Assembly: GCA_964035545.1 (NCBI GenBank)
Contig: OZ037771.1
Coordinates: forward strand, 248,001 to 312,000
Length of the DNA stretch: 64,000 bases
Reading direction: 5' to 3'
Source: Bugula neritina
Taxonomy: Eukaryota > Bryozoa > Gymnolaemata > Cheilostomatida > Bugulidae
The position numbers and the translations under genes are program-made. Positions 36,008 through 47,562 of the stretch are shown here, piece after piece. The notes beneath the pieces are model-generated. The model made no database searches and had not been told where the DNA came from. It saw only the letters and a program-made list of their open reading frames with translations. How positions within the stretch are numbered: the stretch's first letter is position 1; every line of letters begins with the position of its first letter.

Positions 36008-36037
36008 ACTCAATGTCTCCTCCTCATTCAACACTTT
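36008..36037 (-). other. Candidate upstream exon of the PRKX-like gene
   Basis: A 30-base segment with acceptor AAATTTAG and donor GTGAGC reads KVLNEEETLS in the same phase as the downstream ATG exon, which would begin at an acceptor ATATCTGAG near 35903. It may be coding or untranslated. The phase match is the only support. Confidence 0.4.
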
Positions 36038-36539
36038 CTAAATTTAGATTGAGTAATATTTCAATAAGCAACCAGTAAAGATTCACAGGTCAAAGGAAAG
36101 AAACCAAAAACAAAGTTGATTTAATTGAGCAGCAGTAGAAGGAAAACAAAGCTATAATAAAAGCAGGATCAATGTCGTGTTGAATCAGTCATTGTAATTT
36201 GATATATTTAGAAAATGCTTCCTTTGTATATATAGAAAAAGGTGTACAATATAAGGCCGTGGTGTTATGGTGAACTTATCAACTACTAATGTAATGATTG
36301 TGTAATATAACAATACAATATGCCAAGTAACACTGGTATTGCCTCCTGACAGCAGCAGCAAAAGCAGCAGCAGTGAGCGGTGGTGGCAGCAGCAGCATAG
36401 GCCAGAAGCTATGTTTTGCACATCAAACAGATGATTAAATTAATAAACCAGTTCCTACTCCCTGGTGTATATTTACTAGCTATAATTAGTAATTGTTATT
36501 TTCAATAATTATGATTAGTATTATAATCAGTATTATGCA

Positions 36540-36955
36540 TGTACTGTGTAGTAGTACTGTGTAGTAGTAGTACTGTGGTGTAGTAGTACTGTGTAGTAGT
36601 AGTACTGTGTAGTAGTACTGTGTAGTAGCAGTACTGTGGAGTAGTAGTACTGTGTAGTAGTACTGTGTAGTAGTACTGTGTAGTAGTAGTACTGTGTAGT
36701 AGTAGTACTGTGTAGTAGTAGTACTGTGGAGTAGTAGTACTGTGTAGTAGTAGTACTGTGTAGTAGTAGTACTGTGTAGTAGTACTGTGTAGTAGTAGTA
36801 CTGTGTAGTAGTAGTACTGTGTAGTAGTAGTACTGTGTAGTAGCAGTACTGTGGAGTAGCAGTACTGTGTAGTAGTAGTACTGTGTAGTAGTAGTACTGT
36901 GGAGTAGTAGTACTGTGTAGTAGTAGTACTGTGTAGTAGTACTGTGGAGTAGTAC
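36540..36955 (-). repeat. GTA-rich minisatellite
   Basis: About 25 copies of GTAGTAGTAGTACTGT with variable GTA number. Confidence 0.93.
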
Positions 36956-37159
36956 TACTTGATCTACTGGGTACACAAAGTCCACAGTGTATCAAGTAAT
37001 TTTATCATACCAGACTACTTGAGAAATGCTACACATGGATAAATTTTGTGATAACAATTTTATAACCAGTTATGCAATATTAAACACAAAAACTGAAAAT
37101 AGCAACTGTTTGCACAGAGTGAGTTCTTCCAACAAGATTACTACTGCACCCCTGAGACA

Positions 37160-37480
37160 GTACCAGCCCTCTTCTCTACCCTACCCTCCCCCCCCGCCCT
37201 CTTCTCTACCCTCCCCAGCCCTCTCCTCTACCCTACCCTCTCCTCTACCCTACCCTCTCCTCTACCCTACCCTACCCTCTTCTCTACCCTCCCCAGCCCT
37301 CTCCTCTACCCTATCCAGCCCTCTCCTCTACCCCCCCCAGCCCCCTCCTCTACCCTCTCCCTAGTCCTCTTTAACTACCATCCACTCCCCCAGTCCTCTT
37401 TAACTACCCCCCCCTCCGTCCTCTTTAACTACCATCCACTCTTCCCAGTCTCATTTAACTACCCTACCCTCCCTCAGCCC
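37160..37480 (+). repeat. C-rich pyrimidine tract
   Basis: Irregular CTCTACCCTACC, CTCCCCAGCCCT and TCTTTAACTACC units; nearly pure pyrimidine with a strong strand asymmetry. Confidence 0.9.
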
Positions 37481-37804
37481 TCTTCTTTATCCTCCATATC
37501 CTCTTTAGCTGCTTATAGGAAATTAACTCACAACAAACTACTGAAGTTGCCTTTGAGGGTAAAACAAATAAATTAAGCAACTGCAGCTATGCTTTTGTGT
37601 TACAGAATTTGAGCAGAAAAAGTTGTTGTGGTGATAATAAGATATTTGCATTCACTGTTGTGTTGTATGATAGAGTATCAGATCAATATACAATACACAT
37701 AGTACAACCTGTAGGACTAGCTAACTGTATTTGTATAGTGGGTGTATATGTCTGTTTGTTTTTAGCAACCATAGCACCTGCACAACTAACAGCTTACTAG
37801 TCTA

Positions 37805-37990
37805 GTGATATAACATTGTAATACATTACTATAATATAGTTATCTGATGTAATAATATAACATTGTAATACATTACTATAATATAGTTATCTGATGTAAT
37901 AATATAACATTGTAATACATTACTATAATATAGTTATCTGATGTAATAATATAACATTGTAATACATTACTATAATATAGTTACCTGATG
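37805..37990 (-). repeat. 47-bp repeat next to a candidate 5' donor
   Basis: Four copies of a unit with ATAACATTGTAATACATTAC. On the minus strand the edge copy reads CACATCAG|GTAACT and the inner copies CATCAG|ATAACT, so only the edge copy keeps the donor GT. Confidence 0.9.
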
Positions 37991-38694
37991 TGGTAGTATG
38001 GAGTAGTATAGACTATAATACAATACTGTAGCAGTAATAGCTATAATATATTCCCACAGCTCATACACACATGAATGTAATAACTTGCAGCTGTAACGCA
38101 CAACTTTTTAATAAGTCAATGATTTTATAATTTAAAATAAAAATAAGGCACTACTTATTGTAAGTAAACCTGGAATTGAAAATACATAATGATGAAGAGT
38201 TAGGTATGGATTAAGGACACAGAATACAAGACAGTATGAGTATATGAAATGTTATATTTGCACCTCACATTATTATTGTAATATTAATAGCATATATTAT
38301 TATTACTATCATACCTTAATACAACAGCACTTCACCTGTAGACTGATGGAGTATTACTGAGATAGTTACCTGTAGCTAGTTACCTGTAGCTAGTTACCTG
38401 TAGCTAGCTGATAAAGGACTACTGAGCTAGAGTACTACTGAGCTAGAATGTTAGCATGCAACACCTGTGTTTATGTTGAGGGTATATGCTGGTAACTGAT
38501 AGCATAGCAGCAGCTTAGCTGGTGGTTACACAATGCAGTGATGAAAGAGCACCTATGGGCTATTGTTTACACAGCACTTGCACTACCCACTACCACCCAG
38601 CCTGCCTGCATTAAAGTAGTTTACTAACAAGAGAAGATGACTTCAACAAACAATGAATAGTAGGCCTATTTATCAATCATCTCAATGTAGATTT

Positions 38695-38890
38695 TCTGTA
38701 AGTATTATATATAATAGCATTGCAAATATACTGTATTATAGATATGCTGTATTATAAATATACTGTATTATAGATATACTGTATTATAGATATGATATAC
38801 TGTATTATAGATGTACTGTACTATATATATACTGTACTATAGATGTACTGTATTATAGATATACTGTATTATATATATACTGTACTATAA
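38695..38890 (+). repeat. ~16-bp TACTGTATTATAGATA repeat
   Basis: Degenerate tandem copies, about ten. Confidence 0.85.
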
Positions 38891-39275
38891 ATAAAAAGAT
38901 CACATAAACTGTGCGAATGCATTTCAATTTCAAAATAAATATAAAACTGTAGTTGCCTTTCCATGTTAAAACTATGTACAGATAATCCCAGAAACAGACA
39001 TAATTAAAATGTAACTGAATTTCCTTAAATGTTACATATAACCCTACAAGCCATATAGACTTACTCATAGCTAGAGATGGCTTTACTGGGTACAAATAAT
39101 TATATTTTAAGGCTACACTCCACTACTACTGTTAGTAGGAGAGTTAGTCACAATGTCACATGACTAGTCACGAAGTCACATGACCAGTACAGTTGCAGAG
39201 TACATCTACCAATGCTAGATGGTCATCTAGTCACTGGATTGCCAGATGGAAACAGAGTCAGCAGTTTCTGTCCTC

Positions 39276-41315
39276 TCAGAGAGAAGAGCTCATGTTCTGC
39301 AGATCCCCTCTGATGTCACTCAGCTGGGCCTCCAGCTCCTTCAGCTCTTTCAGTCTGCAGTCAAGATGAACTTCCAACTGCTTCTCCTGCAACACCAGTC
39401 AGCAAGGTGTCAGCAGTAAAGTGTCAGAGTAAACTGTCAGCAGTAAAGTATCAGAGTAAAGTGTCAGCAGTAAAGTGTCAGAGTAAACTGTCAGCAGTAA
39501 AGTACCAGAGTAAACTGACAGCAGTAAAGTATCAGAGTAAACTGTCAGCAGTAAAGTAGCTTTAGTACCTGAGCCTTATGTAGGAATAAAATCAATACTT
39601 TTTATAAACTTGTGATACGCATCAACATTGATAGAAAAGACGACAGTGAACTAACTTCCAGTATTTTATCAAAGATGGATCTACATTCTGTGATGGAGAC
39701 GGACGTGTCAGATGCATGTCGGTGACAGTCGTCAGCAGGTAGTAACACGTGTGCTGGCACATGGAAGTGTTGCCTGTGCAGTGAACACTACAGATACATA
39801 CAGTAGAGATACATACAGTATAGAGGAGTAATACATACAGTATAGAGGAGTAATACATACAGTATAGAGGAGTAATACATACAGTATAGAGGAGTAATAC
39901 ATACAGTATAGAGGAGTAATACATACAGTATAGAGGAGTAATACATACAGTATAGAGGAGTAATACATACAGTATAGAGGAGTAATACATACAGTATAGA
40001 GGAGTAATACATACAGTATAGAGGAGTAATACATACAGTATAGAGGAGTAATACATACAGTATAGAGGAGTAATACATACAGTATAGAGGAGTTTAATAC
40101 ATACAGTATAGAGGAGTAATACATACAGTATAGAGGAGTAATACATACAGTATAGAGGAGTAATACATACAGTATAGAGGAGTAATACATACAGTATAGA
40201 GGAGTAATACATACAGTATAGAGGAGTAATACATACAGTATAGAGGAGTAATACATACAGTATAGAGGAGTAATACATACAGTATAGAGGAGTAATACAT
40301 ACAGTATAGAGGAGTAATACATACAGTATAGAGGAGTAATACATACAGTATAGAGGAGTAATACATACAGTATAGAGGAGTAATACATACAGTATAGAGG
40401 AGTAATACATACAGTATAGAGGAGTTTAATACATACAGTATAGAGGAGTAATACATACAGTATAGAGGAGTAATACATACAGTATAGAGGAGTAATACAT
40501 ACAGTATAGAGGAGTAATACATACAGTATAGAGGAGTAATACATACAGTATAGAGGAGTAATACATACAGTATAGAGGAGTAATACATACAGTATAGAGG
40601 AGTAATACATACAGCACAGAGATATACCTACGCAGTTGATACACATCATAACTCACCCACAACACATTGAATGCATGTCCAACAAATCCATTGTCCTTCA
40701 AATTATCTGTTCCTTCTCCAAACAAGTACTTCTCAATTCCTTTAAACCCCTGTTTGATTATTTTCTTATTTTCAGCTTTCTAAAAGATGCAACAGCAGTT
40801 ACTGTTAGACATTATATGAAGCAACAGGCCCTAACCACATAGTTTATTCACTCTACAGTCTACTTATTTCTTGAGGTAAACATATACAACATACACAGTA
40901 TGCTTGTTTGAAAGTGATACTTCATACCTCCAGTAATACGCCTTTCATTTCCTCCAACGCCTCACCACAATGACCTCTAAATATCTTCTCCACTAAAACA
41001 CATCCGCACTTTGCGAATCAACAATACTATTTACAGTAAAACTAAACTGTATATTTACAGCAAAACTAAAGCAAGATCAAAATACCTTTACAAGCAAGTG
41101 ATGAATACAAATTTAGTTTATTTATGGATAGGAATTTAGTTAAACAAAGATGGTGTAGAGTTTGCAGAGCTGGATACACTGGAAACTAAATACTATTGCA
41201 TGTACTTGCCTTGCTGAGTAAACTGGTCACAAGTTATTCCATGGTGCTGCGCATTGTAACTTTCCTCTGAAAATATTTTGCGATATTTTTCTCTGGTTGA
41301 TCCCAAATCAGACAT
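39276..41315 (-). CDS. MIS12: MIS12 kinetochore complex subunit homologue
   Basis: Five exons on the minus strand: 41210-41315, 40928-40992, 40628-40779, 39656-39773 and 39276-39386, giving 183 residues (human 205). The N-terminus has YNAQHHGITCDQF, equivalent to the YEAQFFGFTPQ block of MIS12. The central block HVPAHVLLPADD matches the conserved RIPSNILLPED core. The C-terminal part, EKQLEVHLDCRLKELKELEAQL, is coiled coil. Known role: part of the Mis12-Pmf1-Dsn1-Nsl1 complex linking centromeric CENP-C to the Ndc80 microtubule binder. Exon 1 ends in AAG|GCAAGT, a GC-AG intron. The C-terminal helix is shorter than in vertebrates; a missed exon in intron 4 is possible though none is visible. 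Exon 3 could end at TGG|GTGAGT, but only the GTATAT donor at 40627 keeps the frame. Confidence 0.85.
39400..39560 (-). repeat. ~32-bp repeat in MIS12 intron 4
   Basis: Copies of GTCAGCAGTAAAGTATCAGA with GTAAACT lie just before the last acceptor. Confidence 0.88.
39790..40615 (-). repeat. 22-bp minisatellite in MIS12 intron 3
   Basis: About 37 almost identical copies of TACATACAGTATAGAGGAGT plus AA. Two copies carry the same extra TT (at about 40091 and 40423), exactly 15 units apart, which shows a 332-bp higher-order duplication. Confidence 0.96.
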
Positions 41316-42996
41316 ACTAGCTGCTACCTACAAAGCCAAATTCCGAGATGCAACGCTCTTACTTATCATGTGTCGAGTCTTGATATGCTCATTCTATGCC
41401 TGGTAGCACAACAAATCTTAGACATGTAATGCATAGTATTATATTGGTAATTTATTGATGCTTTACATATCAACATTAGGTGAAACTGAGTAGCAATTAT
41501 GATAATAATTGGTATAATTATGTATAGTTATTATAATTATACTTCTTTTTATTGTTATTTATATTAATCATATTAATTATTTAATTTAAATTAAAATGAT
41601 TGTGAATATTGCAGATAAAATTAAAAAATATAGACAAGTGTAAAAAATTTTTGTTTTCAAATTTTACCAATTACAACAGTGAATCATTAAATATATGTAA
41701 TACTGTTAGCTCTTCAAATTAATTTCTAGTTGCTCAATCTTAATAAGTTAATTTATACAATAATTATTTTCTATCTGAGTGTTAGAAGAGTAAACTTTGA
41801 TTAGTCAGCAACTCAATTCAAATGCTAATACTATACTACTAGTACAAGTTGAAGTATACTGTATAGTGAACTACATATTTTATATTTAGTTAACATTAAA
41901 TTTTATATTGCTTCGAGGCTAAAACCTTAACGTACAGTTACTGTAAGTTTAACTGTAAGATAACGACAAAATCCAATTCAACGTGAAACTGAAAGTCAAA
42001 GTTTAAGTGTGTTTGTTAGTGTTACTTTTAACCTTAAGCCTAGGCCTAGCCCTGAGAGTGAGAGTAAGGGCTAAGGCTTAAACTTAAACTTAAAGTTAAA
42101 CTTAAACTAAAACTTAGAGTTAAACTTAATGTTATCTTGAGACTTTCATTTAAATTTTTTCGATATTTGAATTAAAAAACGCAGCTAAACATTAAACTGA
42201 CTATTAAATTAAATAATTACAAACATTTAGTTACTTGATTTAATATATTAATATTTTAATTTAATGATTGAAATTCACTTGCAGTTACACTTACTGTAAC
42301 TTGACCGAGTTCGGCGTTGAAAATTTCGCGCACTGTCACTCAAATTTGTGCACCTGTTACATAGTTTTATCTTTTTATGTGGATTTTATCCGTTTACCTG
42401 CACACTGCAATTTAGGACTATACTTGATACCGATATGAGCCGCAGTGCCTAGTCTCCACCTCATTGGCTGTAGCCAAAGTGATGTACATGTATATGCCCT
42501 TTAACCTTTCGATGTTCTCAAAAAGATTGTCATGCATTCACTGTAGGAGATAGTGTTAACTCATTGATATTGCTATTTAGATTAATTTACGAATGGTGCT
42601 AAGATAATTATTTTTTCAATTTCACAATTTATGAACATTCATAATCGAAATTACATTAAATGTAATATTAATATCACTTTAATTTATAGTTACCATAATA
42701 ATCTGAATCGTAAAGATGACCAAGTCTTAGAGTTAGTCACATTCATACTGATACTGATACTCACTATCATACTGGTACTCATAGTCATAGTGATTAATCT
42801 AATCACCAAGTCTAGTGCGTAATGAGTATCATTGTAAATAATTATTTTTGTAACTATTGTAATCATAATAGTTAGAATGTAAAACCAAATCAAAATTTAA
42901 TCATAATGATAATGATAATGTAGAACTAGGAATAGCTGCGGTAATATTAATATTATGATGTTTTCTTGATTATCATAAGTCTAAGATTGTTTGTAG
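41316..42996. promoter_or_regulatory. Shared divergent promoter region of MIS12 and SUPT7L
   Basis: The two start codons are 1681 bp apart and point away from each other. No coding exon lies between. The region has degenerate CTTAAACTTAAAGTTAAAC-like repeats (about 42000-42200) and ACTGATACTGATACTCACTA-like triplet texture (42740-42800). No clear TATA box placement could be decided. Confidence 0.5.
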
Positions 42997-45900
42997 ATGG
43001 CACTGCATTGGGGTGAATATGCTGACAGTCATTCGTGTGCTGACCTGTTGTCTCCCCATGACTTCCTTTTGTCAAGTTATAAAATACCAGCGGAGTCTGC
43101 TTCTAATGTTCCTCCTACCTTCAAGATAAAAGATGAAGAAAGGCTGCCAAGGTTTGTGAATGTAATTCGCCTTTAAACTGCATATGGTCTCTGTACCAAC
43201 TTACAAAATCTTCTCTTAATATTGCTGAAACTATCTAAACCTGTAGCAAATCAAACTACAGAGGCCAGCCGTGGTAAACTTCATGTTCTCATTTAGCCTG
43301 TCAAAATCATATGCATATGACTTGGTATTGCTTTACATAAAACACTAGGTTGTTTGCGTTTTTGAGTATCTCTGTTTTATTGCAACTGTTTGTAAGATAC
43401 TGTTTCATGTGCTAATATTTTTACTCTTTTCAATGGAATGAGTTACTTTTAGCAATCAAGTTGGTGTCAATCGTGGAATAGTTGAACACACAATACAACT
43501 GGAGCAATATCGCTCTAAACTCCATACTTTGATCGGTGTGGCGGTACAACAGCTGGCTGAGTCAGGAGTGAGTACACATTTTCAGAATAGTAAGCAGATG
43601 CTGCGCTATGTAGACCTGTGTGGGCAGATAACTCCTGTGAGCTGTAACTTGTGTTGCAGGTAGAACAGACAACTCCTGACATACAAGAATGTCCTTCACC
43701 TCCACCCTGTTCCAGCTGCCACCACCTACAGTCGAAATATGCAGATGTTTCTAACAGGTTAGTTTGTGATGGTCTCATCTGTCATGTTCCATCGGTATGT
43801 CTGTGCATGTGATAACATGTGGTAACCACGTGTTATCACATGTGATGGTAACCATGTGGTAGCTATGTGATAACCACGTGATAACATGTGATGGTAACCA
43901 TGTGGTAGCTATGTGATAACCATGTGATAACCATGTGGTAACCATGTGGTAACCATGTGGTAACCATGTGATAACATGTGATGGTAACCATGTATACTGC
44001 AGAGACTTCATCAGAGGTGTGGGAAAAGCCCCAGACAAGGTGACTCCATCTACTTGCAACCACCTGCTGAGACAGGCTGTAGCCCAGCTTGCCCTGCATC
44101 AGGGCTATGAAGGTAAGCTTCTACTCCTTTACATGCTGCCGTATTCCTTTACATGCTGCCGTATTCCTCTACATGCTGCCGTATTCCTCTACATGCTGCC
44201 GTATTCCTCTACATGCTGCCGTATTCCTCTACATGCTGCCGTATTCCTTTACATGCTGCCGTATTCCTCTACATGCTGCCGTATTCCTCTACATGCTGCC
44301 GTATTCCTTTACATGCTACCGTACTCCTTTACATGCTACTGTATTCCTTTACATGCTGCTGTAGAAGCAGCTCCATCAGCGTTGGATGCTCTCACAGGTG
44401 CCTGTCAGGTGTTCTACAAGAAGCTGCTGTCTCAACTACGACACAATGTTGACATGGAGAGAGAGCATGGCTATACTGGTTTCCAGGTGAGTCTTTAGAG
44501 ACTAGCTGACAGGTGAGACTAGCTGACAGGTGAGTAGAGACTAACTAACAGGTGAGTAGAGACTAGCTAACAGGTGAGACTAGCTGACAGGTGAGACTAG
44601 CTGACAGGTGAGACTAGCTGACAGGTGAGACTAGCTGACAGGTGAGACTAGCTGACAGGTGAGACTAGCTGACAGGTGAGACTAGCTGACAAGTGAGACT
44701 AGCTGACAAGTGAGACTAGCTGACAAGTGAGACTAGCTGACAAGTGAGTAGACATTTGATATGTATTATATTATAGAGAAGACAACTCTGTAACATTTCT
44801 CCCACAGGACTGTATGCACCGGACACTGGCCCAAGTGGGACACAGAGACCTCAGTCACTTGCTCTCAGACTACCATCACAGCACTGCACTCCGACACAGC
44901 AGACTAGTGACCACCTGTGCTGACCTCCACGCTGCCTACCGGGATATTCAGAGGACGAGGGAGGTTCCAGAGCAGCTGTTCACTCTCATTCCATCTCTCA
45001 GCAGGTGCAAACTTTACTACTACTACTTCACAATACACTGTAGTGCATGTGTTCACAATACACGCTGTCATACTGTAGTGCATGTGTTCACAATACACGC
45101 TGTCATACTGTAGTGCATGTGTTCACAATACACGCTGTCATACTGTGATATATGTGTTCACAATACACGCTGTCATACTGTAGTGCATGTGTTCACAATA
45201 CATGCTGTCATACTGTAGTGCATGTGTTCACAATACACGCTGTCATACTGTGATATATGTGTTCACAATACACGCTGTCATACTGTGATATATGTGTTCA
45301 CAATACACGCTGTCATACTGTGATATATGTGTTCACAATACATGCTGTCATACTGTAGTGCATGTGTTCACAATACACGCTGTCATACTGTGGTATATGT
45401 GTTCACAGAGACTACCACTCGACTGTGCTGTCGCTCTCGGATAATGACGATAAATCTGAAGGCAGCGGCAATGTTGTTGAGCTGGAAGACGTATTGGGTG
45501 AAGACAACGACGCAGAGAAGCTATTGGAGTTAGCAGGTAAATATCTATCTGTCTAGCACCTTTCTATAACCTCTCTCTCACCATTATCTATGCTTTGTCA
45601 TCTATGCTCTACAATATATACACTCTATAATATATACACTCTATAATATATACACTCTATAATATATACACTCTACAATATACACACTCTATGATATATA
45701 CACTCTATGATATATACACTCTATAATAATACACTCTGTAATATATACACTCTATAATATATACACTCTATAATATATACACTCTATAATATATACACTC
45801 TATAATATATACACTCTATAATATATACACTCTATAATATATACACTCTATAATATATACACTCTATAATATATACACTCTATAATATATACACTCTACA

Positions 45901-47562
45901 ATATATACACTCTATAATATATACACTCTATAATATACACACTCTATGATATATACACTCTATGATATATACACTCTATAATATACACACTCTACAATAT
46001 ATACACTCTATAATATATACACTCTATAATATACACACTCTATGATATATACACTCTATGATATATACACTCTATAATATACACACTCTACAATATATAC
46101 ACTCTATAATATATACACTCTATAATATACACACTCTATAATATATACACTCTATAATATATACACTCTATGATATATACATGGTTGTGTATCTATCCAC
46201 CCATACACTATCAGAATCTTAAATTCTGCAATTAATGTTAAACTCGGTTGTTGACTTTCATCATTTCGTTGCTGATGTTAGGTTTGAGTGGATTCGATAT
46301 CACAATAGAGCCGGAGACATTGCAACAAGTGGAGGATATAGTCAGGTAACACAGGCTATATATAGTCAGGTAATGCAGGCTATATATAGTCAGGTAATGC
46401 AGGCTATATATAGTCAGGTAATGCAGGCTATATATAGTCAGGTAATGCAGGCTATATATAGTCAGGTAACACAGGCTATATATAGTCAGGTAACACAGGC
46501 TATATATAGTCAGGTAACACAGGCTATATATAGTCAGGTAATGCAGGCTATATATAGTCAGGTAATGCAGGCTATATATAGTCAGGTAATGCAGGCTATA
46601 TATAGTCAGGTAACGCAGGCTATGAGCATGTATGTAGTTTATAACAACTTTAAACTGTTTTTTAATATTTCATGTTGTTGTTATCCGCAACTAATTCATT
46701 ACTATGTTTAGTTTTCTAAGGTGGCTACAAACTACACTCAGTTGAAGTTACTAAACACATCTGGTTCGTATCTCAGTTGAAACTTTCAATATTTCAGTAC
46801 TTTTGTCGAAGAACCTCTGAGGCCGGCGGGTAAAAGCAAGTCTAAGGGGAAGGCATTGTCAAGTTCAGCTAAAAGGTGGGCTGTGTACTATGATAGTCGT
46901 GTAATATGGAGCATTTGTTGTAGCATTATCAACATCCATGTGTCTATGGTAATCATTAGCTATGGTGACGATGGCTATAGAAGAAGCTGTAAACTTGTCA
47001 GTTTAAATGAAAACATTTATGGAATGTAGTATGTGTTTGCCAAATCCTTCTCTCAATATCAGTGGGAATGTTTAGCCTTGCCGTGCTAGATTAGCTCTGC
47101 AATATTCCTCACATGTTATTCAAACACGCCCTCACACTCTCAGCTATCAATCACTTGCTAAACCAGGATTATAACTCCTGGTGACTCATAATACAATATG
47201 AGTCATGATACTAACAGCTGTACTCATTTACCTCACTCAACCTACACTCTACACTGTACCCTGACTCAACCTACACTCTACACTGTACCTTACTAATCTA
47301 CACTCTACACAGTACCTTACTAACCTACACTCTACACTGTACCATCACTCAACCTACACTCTACACTGTACCCTGACTCAACCTACACTCTACACTGTAC
47401 CTTACTAACCTACACTCTACACAGTACCCTCACTCAACCTACACTCTACACTGTACCATCACTCAACCTACACTCTACACTGTACCCTGACTCAACCTAC
47501 ACTCTACACTGTACCTTACTAACCTACACTTTATACTGTTTTATAGGCGGAAAAAAAGCTAA
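42997..47562 (+). CDS. SUPT7L: SUPT7L/STAF65-gamma homologue, SAGA (STAGA) complex subunit
   Basis: Ten exons: 42997-43151, 43453-43567, 43660-43757, 44003-44112, 44365-44486, 44808-45004, 45409-45536, 46282-46345, 46798-46875 and 47547-47562, giving 360 residues (human about 414). Residues about 144-215 form a bromo-associated histone fold (LLRQAVAQLALHQGYE, then QVFYKKLLSQLRHNVDMEREHGYTGFQD), the part most like SUPT7L. A histidine-rich helical region follows, then an acidic segment (SDNDDKSEGSGNVVELEDVLGEDND), then a basic end, AKRRKKS, likely a nuclear signal. Known role: structural subunit of the SAGA histone acetyltransferase coactivator in the nucleus, pairing with a TAF-type partner through its histone fold. 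An AATAAA at 47724-47729 is a good poly(A) signal. Introns 3 to 9 nearly all hold minisatellites. Confidence 0.88.
43800..43996 (+). repeat. GTAACCATGTGATAAC repeat in SUPT7L intron 3
   Basis: Degenerate tandem units of CATGTGGTAACCATGTGATA, partly palindromic around CATGTG. Confidence 0.9.
44120..44362 (+). repeat. 20-bp acceptor-like minisatellite in SUPT7L intron 4
   Basis: Twelve copies of TTTACATGCTGCCGTATTCC. The last copy becomes TTTACATGCTGCTGTAG and is the acceptor of exon 5; the inner copies lack the AG. Confidence 0.95.
44487..44745 (+). repeat. 17-bp donor-bearing minisatellite in SUPT7L intron 5
   Basis: About 14 copies of GTGAGACTAGCTGACAG, so each boundary reads ACAG|GTGAG, like the true exon 5 end TTTCCAG|GTGAG. 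Confidence 0.95.
45030..45400 (+). repeat. ~35-bp acceptor-like minisatellite in SUPT7L intron 6
   Basis: About ten copies containing ATGTGTTCACAATACACGCT. The last copy changes TTCACAAT to TTCACAG and is the exon 7 acceptor. Confidence 0.95.
45610..46180 (+). repeat. 16-17-bp minisatellite in SUPT7L intron 7
   Basis: About 35 copies of ACACTCTATAATATAT with single-base variants. Confidence 0.95.
46330..46625 (+). repeat. 24-bp minisatellite containing the 5' splice site (SUPT7L intron 8)
   Basis: Twelve to thirteen copies of a unit reading TATAGTCAG|GTAATGCAGGC. ATATAGTCAG is the end of exon 8, so about ten exon bases are copied with the donor. Confidence 0.95.
47230..47530 (+). repeat. 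~29-bp minisatellite in SUPT7L intron 9
   Basis: About ten copies of AACCTACACTCTACACTGTA with CCCTGACTC, CCATCACTC or CTTACT joins, just before the last acceptor. Confidence 0.93.

Larger units (their letters stand above)
36038..39275. other. Region upstream of the PRKX-like gene, downstream of MIS12
   Basis: It probably holds 5' exons and introns of the PRKX-like gene: minus-strand donor-like CATCAG|GTAACT at about 37987 and three tandem CTACAG|GTAACT at about 38366-38408. Repeats lie at 36540-36955, 37160-37480, 37805-37990 and 38695-38890. The remainder is unassigned AT-rich DNA including the MIS12 3' UTR. Confidence 0.5.

Noticed and set aside
36185-36421. Minus-strand frame with Cys and Leu runs
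   Set aside because: The run comes from a CAG-type repeat; no conserved domain and no consistent splice sites.
39622-40649. Long open frames (to about 300 codons) across repeats, here and at 5278-5791, 29200-29902, 32838-33926, 44089-44498, 55273-55704, 56366-56836 and 62408-63203
   Set aside because: They exist because the repeat unit lacks stops in one frame; the translations are mere unit repeats, often open in several frames at once.
40622-40720. MIS12 exon 3 ending at TGG|GTGAGT
   Set aside because: The donor is stronger, but it breaks the frame into the next exon; the GTATAT donor nearby restores the conserved HVPAHVLLP block.
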